Shown piece by piece: positions 1 to 10,900 of a DNA stretch of 64,000 bases. The stretch spans positions 1,531,501 through 1,595,500 of the forward strand of contig NC_135793.1 of assembly GCF_051106095.1 (NCBI RefSeq). Reading direction: 5' to 3'. Under the pieces are notes generated by a model. The model searched no databases and had not been told where the DNA came from. It was given only the letters and a program-made list of their open reading frames with translations. Within the stretch, counting starts at the first letter, position 1. Every line of letters starts with the position of its first letter. The DNA is from Pogona vitticeps. Lineage: Eukaryota; Chordata; Lepidosauria; Squamata; Agamidae. The translations under genes were made by a program, and so were the position numbers.

Positions 1-95
1 ACTTCCGGGTTTCAGATGAAACCCCGCCCCCCACGTGCCGATGGGCGAAGCTCCCACGCAGCAGGGATGACAATTCGAGGGAACGTTGGTCTGAA
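1..95. promoter_or_regulatory. CpG-rich, promoter-like edge upstream of ATRX
   Basis: About eight CpGs fall in the first ~90 bases, against very few in the following kilobases. An ETS-type core (ACTTCCGG, 1-8), a GC-box-like CCCCGCCCC (22-30) and an E-box CACGTG (32-37) lie together. This looks like the 3' margin of a CpG-island promoter. Because ATRX coding exon 2 is the first exon found downstream, I infer it is the ATRX promoter/exon 1 island. No ATG plus splice donor fitting the 20-base coding exon 1 was seen here, so exon 1 is probably just outside the window. Confidence 0.35.
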
Positions 96-2372
96 TTGAT
101 TATGGGATGTGTTCTTGGCTCATGATGCTAGACTTGCTTGAGAGTGACAAGCCAGTAATCTTGGCTTCAGCTGTTACACCAAACCTTTACCTGTGGAGGA
201 CTTCCCTTCTTTAGCTACTCTAGACGGCAGAAGATGCCAAGTGAGAGTGATCAGACAGCATATGTTACCATACTAATCATAAACACACAAGAATTTACAG
301 CCGTTCTGCCTTATCCTTACTTGCACACCAGGTCAGTGTGCATTGTAGTGCCTCATGGCTTGTGTGCAGTGTTAAGGCTTGCATAATGTAAAGTTTACAG
401 ATTGACCAACACATGGATTTGGTTTGGAAATATGAGTAAAGTTGTTGCATATGATGCTAAGAAACTCAAAGAAGTAATAATTCACTATGGCTATAGGGGA
501 GGGGGGTGAGGCTTTTTGTTTAAGAATTAAGAGTGTTTAAATCTCTTGTCACTTTTTAGGATATGGTTTTGCCCTGAGTGGCAGGTGTTTTGCACTTTAG
601 GACTTTGTGGGGATGTTGACCCTTCTTCCAGCAATGCTCCCTGAGATGTCTTACTGTTACAGAGGCTTAGGGGAAGGTTTTTATCTGCCTCTGGCTAAAC
701 AACTGTAATCCTAGGACCTAGAGAGAAGGCAGAACAAGGAGATTGGAAAGACAGGTTGGGGAGCAAAAGGTAACATGGTCATATCAGTTAATGGGGTTTG
801 GGCCAGATGATGTTTAGTGAGATGACAGGGAAGCATTTGGGGAAAATGGTGGCTAGGAAGCTGTAGAGGTGCAGAAAGAAGAGGGGAAATCCATGCTTGG
901 ATTAGAAATCTGTAGCCATGTCTTCAGCTTTAAAACTGTAACAAAATTCAGTCCCATAATTTAAAAAAAAACTCAGTACTTTAGAAGTTACATTCTTGTA
1001 ATACGTATGGTATGGATTTGTGCTCTGAAGTTAAGAAAGGGTGCAATCTTCCATTTTAAAGAATATTTTCAGTTTTTATTGGACTTTGGCAAACACAGCA
1101 CGACTGATCATGTAATGGTGCTTCAAACTTGACTTGATTATTTGTGGCTTTGTGTCCTTCAATTTACAAAGAACAAGTTGTGCAGAATTTTCAGCCTTCC
1201 AGCAACATTGTGAAGGCAAAGAGATAGTGACATATCCAAGGCTACCCTCTGAACTGGGAGGAAACTTTGCTGTGATCAAGGGCTGTAACAATTGCAACAT
1301 ACCAATTCTGGTTTGGTTTTGCTTATTAACTGCGGATTCTGTAATCTGTTTAGGAATATATTACACCATTGTATTTATTTGAGTCTGTGAATCTCATATA
1401 CGTTGGGTGCTAGAGCTTCCTAATCTATTCCTATTTATTGGCAACGTACTAATAGTTATCCATTCCAAAGCCATGCAGAAAACAATTCTGTAGCAAACTC
1501 TTTAAAAATAATGCAATAATATGCATAATGTTCGAAACAAATTCCAGACTTATTCTGCTTCACTCTGATGTGGCTTTTTAAAATGTTTTTTTTAAATTAA
1601 TAAATTATGTTGAGATGTTCCCTGGTACAGGGTGCATTTTATTATGGAGGAGGTTAGTATAATTTTGGGATTTTTAGGTGTGGGTATGAGCAAAATGTTG
1701 TAGAATCTGGGGGGGGGGAGGGATAATAGGGTCTGGAAAAAGGCTCTTACAAGATTACATCCCACCCAACATTTACAGCAGAAGTGGATAAAAGATCATG
1801 CTTACCTCAAAACTCCAGCAGCTCTGACAAGCATGGCTGCTGATCAAGGATTATTGATTTACAGCCTGCCATCATCTGGAGGCCTATGTTGCCTCCATCG
1901 CAGGTCTATGGCTTTGTTCAAATCATGGTTTGTATTAATCATAGTTTAGATTGTCAAACCACAGTTAGAGGCTGTATATTAGTACCACTTGTTGCTCTCA
2001 CACATGTTGCTTGGTTGGTATCACAGGGTCTACAAGTGAAGTTTCGCTTGGTGCAACCAACTCACTTTCAGATGTTTCTGGTATCTATAATATTGAACCT
2101 GCTCTGGCAGCAGTGACCCTTCTGATGTGGAATGTGCAAACCTGGGTCACCCTCACTGGATTTCCTCCATGGTGTTCATGACACATTTATTTCAGAGAGC
2201 TTCTGTATGAATTAGTATTCTTAAAAGCCACATAGCTCTTGATTTTAACAGATCTCTGTGAGCATCTATGTGTTTATAAGATGACTTCATAGGCTGTACT
2301 TGTTCTCCTTAGATATATATTTCATTTAACCAGCTTGGGCATATTGCCTTGAAGTGGTTTAGAAACTTGTTG
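96..2372. other. ATRX intron 1, no gene recognised
   Basis: AT-rich intronic sequence without a recognisable exon, RNA gene or clear repeat. Open frames here are short and lack family resemblance. The intron continues to 4862 and is interrupted by a nested DNA transposon. Confidence 0.5.
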
Positions 2373-2490
2373 CAGTGGTGCCTTGACTTACGAACTTAAC
2401 TTGTTCCGGAACTCTGGTCGTAATTCGAAGCACCATTTCCCATAAGAATACATTGAAATGCAATTAATCCGTTCTGGCTGAAGAAAAAAA

Positions 2491-3003
2491 TACCATATTT
2501 GCCGATGTATAAGGTGACTGGGTGTATAAGACCACCCCCCAACATTCCCATTCAGAATGTAGAGTTTGTTATATACTTGCTGTATAAGACTACCCCCTCT
2601 TCCGCATATGTGATTCTGCTTTGGCTGCATCATGGGGAGAGTTCCTTTTGCCCCTTTTGGTTCCTTTTCGGAGAGAGCCAGGGTTTGGTGGAAGAAGGAA
2701 CAGCAGAGAGGTGGCAGCCATTTTGGAGAGGCGGCAGCCATTTTGAGAGGCAGCAGCCATGTGGTCGCATCTCAAAATAGCTGCCGCCTCTCTGCTGTTC
2801 TGACAGTCAGCTGTTCGGTGCTAGAGTCAGGCTGTTCCCAGGCTAGGAGTGGGGCTCTACTCGGTCTTACTACCAGGTAAGTGACTTCGCTGGGAGAGAG
2901 GGAGGGTTTGCTGGACATGCACCTGGCGTACAAGACGACCCCCCCACTTGGAGGCATATTTTTCAGGGCCAAAAAGTCGTCTTGTATCATGGCAAATACG
3001 GTA
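2491..3003. mobile_element. MITE nested inside the Tigger-like element
   Basis: It starts TACCATATTTGCCGATGTAT and ends, on the reverse strand, TACCGTATTTGCCATGATAC, giving a clear terminal inverted repeat. Its interior has 'gtataagac' motifs typical of an abundant vertebrate MITE type. It interrupts the outer element between two copies of its 'attaatccgttc(t/c)ggc' motif (2463-2478 and 3050-3065), so it inserted later. No coding capacity. Confidence 0.65.
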
Positions 3004-3085
3004 ACCAAAAAAAACCCCAACAACCACTGCATGACCCATTGGAAATGCGATTAATCCGTTCCGGCCGAAGGGGGGAAAATGAAGA

Positions 3086-3281
3086 GCAAAGGAAACAAAC
3101 CATGCAAGACCCATCGGAAATGCAAAAAAAGCAGAGCAGTTAGCAAACAAACCATGCAAGACCCATCGGAAATGCAAAAAAACAAAGCAGAAAGGAAACA
3201 AACAGTGCAAAACCCATTGGAAATGCAAAAAAAAAGCAAAGCAGAAAGCAAACAAACCGTGCAAGACCCATTGGAAATGGG
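3086..3281. repeat. Minisatellite, ~52-bp unit, about four copies
   Basis: Units built around 'catgcaagacccatcggaaa' followed by an A-run and 'gcagaaagcaaacaaac' recur about every 52 bases. A degenerate further unit is visible near 3027-3050. The array lies in the body of the interrupted transposon. Confidence 0.7.
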
Positions 3282-3654
3282 AGGGGGAATCCAAAAAAAA
3301 ACCAAACCAACCCCGCAAGACCCATCACAGTATAGAAATATAATCCCACCATGCAGCCCAAAACTACGCTGCAAAACCCTCCCAGAAGAGTTTTTAAAAA
3401 GCAGAAAGCAGCACCTTACCTTACCAGGCAGTCCGAAGCCTCCTCCAATTGCACACCCTCTAACTTCTGGAGCGAGAGAGCTACAAAGAAGCAGCCTCTT
3501 CGCCAACAAACGGTTAGCAATTTGAATTCCCCACCTGCATTTTTCTGTTCATAACTGGAAGCTCTGGCCGCAAATTGAAGCAAAATTTTGCGGCCAGAGC
3601 TGGTCTTAACTCAAAATGGTCGTATGTCGGGACGTTCGTTGAGGCAACACTGTA

Positions 3655-4862
3655 TATGTTCCATCCTTTTAAGTTGCCTTTTTTTAAACAGTCGGGGACC
3701 CTCTTGAGTATTGACTGTATTGATAGTGATAGAAGGCAAAATTGTGTTGAACTCATGTTGATTTTTCTAAGATCAATGTTCCTGAAATTGGAACAAAGGC
3801 CTCTGCTTGATGCTCAGAACTGTGGATGTGAATGTTAACAAACCCTCTGTAATAATTATTCTTTCTCCTCGCCTGGCTAGGTCTAGGTAGAAGTGTTAGT
3901 TCTCTCATCAGTCCACTTGGCTTTAGACTCATTCCAGCCGTGCCTTGAAATCAACCTGATGGCAAGTCAACGTGAAGGGATGTATCTGGGCCTCAATGGG
4001 ATCATCTTAACTATGGGTCTTGAAGGGGAATCAGATCATAAAGGCTGTGCTAGTATATCCCACAGACTGATTTGAGTTCTGTAGTATTAAGGAACTCAGC
4101 TTACAATACAGAAGTCTGAAAGGTATTCCCTAATGAGCCTGCTACCTGTTCTGAGCAGGGAACGTTTGGTGGCATAATTAAGAAGGTCTGTGAAACTGTT
4201 GAGTGGACCCACTGTTCATCAGAAAGTTATATGGTTGGAGTGTAAGGACTATAATCCAGGAGGGATGTAAATCAAGCAACCGTTTTCATAACGTTGCCAG
4301 ATGTAGATCCCGTAGGGATTGGGACCAGCAGTGGTGGTTTTTGGATATCAAAGGCTCTGTCTCAGACCCTGGGGTAAGTAGGTAGAATAGGAAACTGAAA
4401 AATTAAAGATTAAAGTCTGCCTCTGATGACATCTTCAGCCTTTGGTTTGGTCAGAGTTGCACAGCAGGATTCTAGCCAGGGTCTGTTGTCTGGTGCACCT
4501 TGTGAATTAAACAATTCTTTGGTAATTTTTGATGTTGCTCACCTGAGTTCATTTAGCCAGACTCCAAGTGACCTTGTGATTTGTCAGGATGATTATGTGT
4601 GCATAATATTTCAAGAAGAATAGATACAAAGAGGAGTATATGAGACCCAGTCAAGCATGTAGACCTTGGAGGATAGCACAGCAGAACATGTCTTTTACTC
4701 CCCCCTATACCTTTTTCAGTCAGAGGAAAATCTGCGAACAGGTATACAGACTGCTGTTTAGGGACCTTGGAACAGTTAGACTTTACATATGTCATTGCAT
4801 GAAACAAAGTCTATAAGTGACATTAACATATTTATTCATATGGTGAATTTGTTTTTAAACAG
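3655..4862. other. ATRX intron 1, distal part, no gene recognised
   Basis: Unique-looking AT-rich intron between the transposon and the acceptor of exon 2. I see no exon or repeat that I can name. Confidence 0.45.
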
Positions 4863-4972
4863 TGAAAGTAAGTTAAATACACTGGTGCAGAAGCTTCATG
4901 ACTTCTTGGCGCACTCATCAGAAGATTCTGAGGACGCAAATTCTCCAAGATTATCTGTGAGCAAAAATACAG
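4863..4972 (+). CDS. ATRX: ATRX coding exon 2
   Basis: Encodes [20 protein letters not shown] and a short acidic stretch (residues 7-44), nearly identical to mammalian ATRX. The acceptor AG is at 4861-4862 and the donor GT at 4973. The first base completes the Ser codon begun by exon 1 (ATGAG in mammals), which fixes the phase. It is 110 bases, one codon shorter than the human exon. Confidence 0.95.
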
Positions 4973-7900
4973 GTAAAGGGCCTTATTATTATAAACTTGC
5001 TCAGATCTGTGTGTCTCAATAGCTAAATTTGCCAATAGTTTAGGAATGGAATCATGAAATAACGTTCATCCTGTCTTCTTAAAATTTTAAAATTTCTTCT
5101 TAAAAAGACAAAACCCTTTATCCACAGTCCAACAATCTTGTCTGTCGAGCACACATTAAAGTGTAAATTGCCCTATTATTTCCCTGTTCAGTTCATCCCA
5201 GGGGCTGTGCTGTTGAAGTAAGCAGGGCCTCTTGCTCATAGCTGTGTTTACACGTGCACCGAGGTGCATGTGAATGAAAGCGCATCGTATCAGAATTACA
5301 TGAGAGGAGTACCTATTGTTCCAATGAGAAAAAATGTAATGGACAAAAGATTACAGCTTTCAGGAATATTTTGATATGGTTGATGGCTTGTAGTCTATGG
5401 ATACCTCCATCACCTTTTATACAATCCATGTTGACCAGAATCCTGTTCCTGGCTTATACTTGCATAATGGAAATTGTGTGTGGCCTTGATGGCGAATTGT
5501 TGCTAATTAACAAGGTGTTGACAGTATTGCTGGGTATGTAATGCCAGGAATGCCACCAGCACCTTGTTAACAAGTAGCAGGGAGCTTTCAACGTAGTTTA
5601 TGCAGTTACACTTATGTAACAGTAAATCAGCAGTATGTATATTGCCACTGTGTTATTGAAGATTACAGTGGTGCCTCGCAAGACAGTGTTAATTCGTTTA
5701 GCGAAAATCGCTGTCTTGTGAAAAATCATCTTGCGAAATGTGGTTCCCCATTGGGATGCATTGGAATCCATTTAATGCGTTCCAGTAGGGAAAAATCTTT
5801 GTCATTTTGCGAAAATCGCCCATAGAGAAACTATTTTGCAAAGCGCAGATCAGCTGTAAAAATTGCTGTCTTGCGAAAACCAGTCCCGGAAACACCCCTT
5901 TTGCGAGTCGCGGACTCAGCTGTCAAAATCATCTTGCGAAAATCAGTCCCAAAAAAGTCTTGCAAAGCACGGTCCGAAACATCATCCAGTGAAAAACGCC
6001 CATAGGAAACACTGTTTTGCGAAGCACTATAGCGATTGCAAAAACTCATCGTCTAGCAAATTAACCGTTTTGCGAGGTAATCGTCTAGCAGGGCACCACT
6101 GTATATGCAGTCTTAGGCACATGTACTTGGAATTCAGGTCTATTCTGTTTTCTGATATTTACCTCCTTGAACATTTGCATTTATATTGAACAGTCTTCAG
6201 AAGTTTTATATGTGGATATTTTCCATTTTCTTTTTTACAGATAATAGTACTATGCCTGGAAATATCCCAGTCCCAATAGAAAACAGCAAAGAGGAGGTAA
6301 GAACAGAATGCTGAACGAATGTGTATAAGAATGTAGTGACAATTAACTTGGATTGATATTTTCACAATGTTATGTGTTACATAGAATTACTATGGACCCC
6401 ATTTTTAGAAGTGATCATAGAATATTATAAGATCGCAGGACAGGAGTCCTCTGCAAACTGATAAACCACTGCTAACAACCAACCAGTTGCAAGACATGGA
6501 AACTTTCGTTTGCTCTCTGAGTGCCTGTGCATTTTTTATTTTGGATATATATGTGTATGTTTGTTAAGAAGGACTTGAGGTTTAAGCATGCTGTGTAACT
6601 TAGATTGAGAATATGTTTTCCAAATCAAGTCTGTGGCTGAAATTCTGTTGCAGAGCTCCACATGTGTAATGGGGAGATGTCATCAGAAGAGGTAAATCAC
6701 CACAGATTAAAGACTTCCTTTGGTGATTTTGGGTTATGGTGCCTTCTGTGCACACTCCAGAATCACCTTCAGTCAGCCACTATTCACAACTGCTGCTGAC
6801 ATCATTCCTGTTGTTACCTATGCAGCAGGATGTTAGCCTATATTTGTGCAAAATACTTGATTAGGTTCATACACAGGTTTCCTGTTTCAGCCATGTATGA
6901 TTCATGTCTGACCAAGAAGTTTACCAATGTAGATGATGTTACGCCTAGTGTTAACATTCTGATGTAACATTTTAAACACTCCACAGTTTTTGGTAGTTGC
7001 TGTTCTGTTAAAGTGGTTGCCAAAATATGTACGTTTGCACAAACACTTATCTCCTAGTCCTAGAAATGAATTATGTCTAAAATGAAAAAAGAGTGGAGTT
7101 ATCCTTATTGATTTGCAACTCAAGATTGATAGTATTTTGTTTCTGCATAAAATGCTTGCAAGTTTGCCTTTTCCCCCCATTAGGGTAGCAGTTCTTCTGA
7201 AAAATCCAAATCATTAGGATCATCACGTTCTAAAAGGTTAGTGCACTGTCCTTGTTTACCTGTTTCAGTGTTTTGATTAAGCCACTCAGATATCAACATG
7301 CCTATTGGACTTTATAATGAGAAGGGGTACAGCGTTACTGGCTAGGAATTCTCTGGGTAGCAGACAGACAAAAAACATTTCCAGGTTCTGCAGTGAATAT
7401 TTTGATGGTTTTAATGGAGAGTTGCGGGTTGTGGGTTTTTCCCCCATTCTTTTCCAACTAGTTGATGTTATTTAATTTAGAGGATAGATCCATAAAGCAT
7501 TGAAGAATAGGAAAATGTGATTATCCTCAATGGTAGCAGCTAAATAAATCCCTGATATTTATGAAATGGGTTGTTACATTGACAGTGCATTGTTCAGAGT
7601 GCTCAGTGGAACTAACACTAAATGAGCTTTATCTTACTCTTCTTCACAGCCTGAACTAGATTTTCTTGTATGAAATGGTGATGTTTTAATTAGCAAAGGA
7701 ATTGGGCAAGATAAAGGAATATGAAAATAAAATATACAGAATCATATACTTTAGTAAAGGTTTTCGGAATATATATCTCCTCGGTGTTATGGATAACAGT
7801 ATTTGTTGTTCATGCAGGAAACCCACTGTTGTGACAAAATACGTTGGCTCAGATGATGAACCGGCATTAGATGAGACTATGAATCAAGATGGTTCGAATG

Positions 7901-10900
7901 AAAACTCAGAAAATGAAGTTGATATGAAGTGTTTGCCTAAAGGTAAATAATTGACAGGTTCCCACTACCATGTGACTAGGGTCCATTAAAATCTAGCAAC
8001 CCAGATACACTAATTTGTTTTAAGTCAAAATGGAATTCATAGTTCCCCTGTATAAATGAACCAGAGCAAACCCTTGTGAGGTTCTGTATGAGGATATAGG
8101 GTAGCTTTGTCATTCCCACCCCTACAACTTTGTTCCTTTTTGCAACCTTCTGACTTAGTTAATATTTACAATCTTAAGCAAATTGAACTGATTTAAATTG
8201 AAAGTTCTGATATTTTTAAAGTTCCTTTTAAAAAATCACCCAGGGTGTTGCCATCTAGATATCTGTTTGCAGGACTAGCCTTTGAGCCAGATGCAACCAG
8301 CAACATTTTTCTTGGTTACCTAGCAGACTTAGAGAGAGAGAGTGAGTGAGTGCGTGCATGCATGCATGCGTGCGTGCGTGCGTTGTCTTTACTGTTGGAG
8401 GGAGACAAATTGACCATCCTTGAAATTCCTGTTAGATACCTACTGCTATGTTTTTATATTGCTGTTCTGCATTTAATTAACTGTCCTCTCTTTAGGTACA
8501 GTAGTTGTTCAGCCAGAACCAGTACTTAATGAAGATAAAGATGGCTTTAAAGGACCCGAATTTAGGAACAGAAATACTACTAAAATAAAACCTGAAACTC
8601 AAAAGAAGCGTGGAGGTAAACGCATGATGAATTAAGTTCAGTGACAAATTTAAATTATTCCATTTTATTGACTAAACTGTGTTATCTGTTGGTTCCCGAA
8701 ATGTCTCTTCCTTGAAGACACTCTGCTTATTAAGAGAATTATATTGAGACAAGTAATCTTTACTGCTTTCTCTGCATCTAGAGGCAATGCATACTTAGAG
8801 AATTCTGTATCGTTTAGGAACTTGGTGGAGAGCATCTTCTTTGGGCTGTCCAATTAAATGTTTTAGCAGCGAACTTGGGGCAGACAGAAATAGTTGTTCT
8901 CTCTTCTTTGTAGCAATAAAAGAATCAAATGCTCACTTCATATGAGCTTGGATGGATGACAGATGGCTGTTGATTTCTTCAAAAGTTAAAAAAAAACCAG
9001 TTTAAGTAAAGAATAAAAGGAAACTTGCTGGCGGATCAGTTCTAGCCATTGCATGTACAACGTCTTACTGCGATTCATCTGAATTTGCCCCATTTTCTAC
9101 AGTGGTTTTGGTGACTGAGGTTGCTGATGCATCCTAATCAAAGAGCCTTCAAAGTCGTGGCATTTCAGGCTCTCTAATTGTGGCACAGACCTGCCCTCAC
9201 GGTTTAAAGTAACAAAGGAAAGGTGGCCGCTTGGCATATTTTCAGTTGAGTCCTTCACTTAATTGCCACTCCTCAGAAGCAGCCTTAGCTCTAGGGCCAA
9301 ATCCATGTTCAACATGTATTTTGTTTTTGTTTTTAACACTACAGTCACAAATCAAGATTTTTGCAGTAGGAATTGTACTATTATTGCAGCAGAATTTTAT
9401 GCTAACAAAGTTAGAATGAAAACCTAGATCTTTAAAAAAAGGTGTCGTGTCTTTGGGTGGTACTTAGCTAGCAGACAGGAAGGAATCTTGTGGGACCTTT
9501 AAGACCAACACATTTTATTTTGCATGGATATTTGTGAATATTGAATGCCTCTTCAGAACAGTATGCCCACTGCCTCTGATTATAGGCTGGAACAGAATGA
9601 AATGAGCTATAGGAAATGACCATTGGCTTATGAACAGTGTGGAGGATAAAATACGTTGAGAATCACTTTCTGCGGTGAAAAACTGATAGAATTCTTCTTC
9701 TTCTTTTAAACAGAAGAAGGGCTCCATGGGATCGTGAGCTGTACCGCTTGCGGTCAGCAGGTGAACCATTTTCAAAAGGATTCAATCTACAGGCACCCCT
9801 CCTTAAAAGTACTTATTTGTAAGGTACGTAAATGTCCCATGTATGTTTGTGCCTAGCCGTTGTCAGCGTGCCGCCCTGCAATCTTTTTCTGCAGCATTCA
9901 GCTGTTTAAGCCCTTTTTCTGAATCTGGTTAGGGTGTGAAGTATTCTGTGGGCACAGGTCTCCACTGCGATGGCCTTTGTAAGCCCATTCGGATGAACGC
10001 GCTTGCAGTGTTTCTGTGAATAGGAGCCCTACTTTATCCGAACTTCCAGTCGTGGGAACGTTGTGAAGTGCAGTCAACAGAACATGTCTCCTGAGGCTTT
10101 GGGAGACCTTTGCTGTGAAGCTGTAAGAGTCTTCCTGTGTTCCAGATGGAGTAGGTGGGGGTGGAGTGAGGCTGATGTGGGCCTGCCATCCCTGCCCCGT
10201 CTCAAGCCTTCTCCTGAGTCAGGCTGTAATTCCTGAATAGTGTTATATTCCTTTAAAGACACGGAAACACCTTTTGGCATTCCCCTGTTGACAGAGGAAC
10301 CCCCTGCTGGGTTCGTTCTCACATTGTTCCCTTTAACTCATAACAAGTGCTTTACAGCCTCTTAACTCAAGAGGGAAAGGGCTGTACTTGCAGACCTTGG
10401 GATGTTAGTGCTGTGTGAGGGAGGTGCTTTGTTCATACAGAATATTGGGCCATCTGTGAACAAAATGCATCACGGGCACATGCACCAAATCCCAGTGTTG
10501 GCATCTAGTACAGGAAAGGAATGCCTCTTCTGCGTCGCTCATGTGACTCACCCTGGTAGTTCCTTAGGGATTATTTGCTGATTTGCAGATCTTTTCTCAG
10601 TACCTGCACTCTCAGCCCATGTTCAGAATCAGGCCATTGATTTTCATTAAATGTCTGGATATTTTTAATGAAACATTATAGCTGAAACATAAGACAGGCA
10701 TCCTGGGCAATTTTCTAGTTTTTCGTCTAGTCTGTTTGTCACATGGAAGGGATCCTGAGCCTGGCTCTTTAGGCAGGCCTTCCCTTCTGTCAATTCTTGA
10801 ATTCTGTTTTCTTGTTTTCTTTCATTCCCCATCTTGAATATACCATATTATTGATTCAGTTGTTTAATGTTTATAATGTTTTTATGATATTTGTAAGCCG

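Larger units (their letters stand above)
2373..3652. mobile_element. Tigger/pogo-like non-autonomous DNA transposon, interrupted
   Basis: The ends are imperfect inverted repeats: CAGTGGTGCCTTGACTTACG at the left and, read on the other strand, CAGTGTTGCCTCAACGAACG at the right. TA follows the right end and TG, probably a decayed TA, precedes the left. TA target sites and CAGTG-type ends fit the Tigger/pogo group; the exact family is inferred. The element is split by a second MITE (2491-3003) and carries a ~52-bp tandem array (3086-3281). Open frames across it are repeat-derived, and there is no transposase. Confidence 0.65.

Noticed and set aside
77-106. ATG at 77 as a possible ATRX exon 1 start
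   Set aside because: It reads M-T-I-R-G-N and stops soon after, with no splice donor in the right phase; the expected M-T-A-E-P-M is not there.
2857-3525. Overlapping 148-153-codon open frames on both strands
   Set aside because: They cover the MITE and the ~52-bp minisatellite; the periodic protein is a by-product of the tandem repeat lacking stops.
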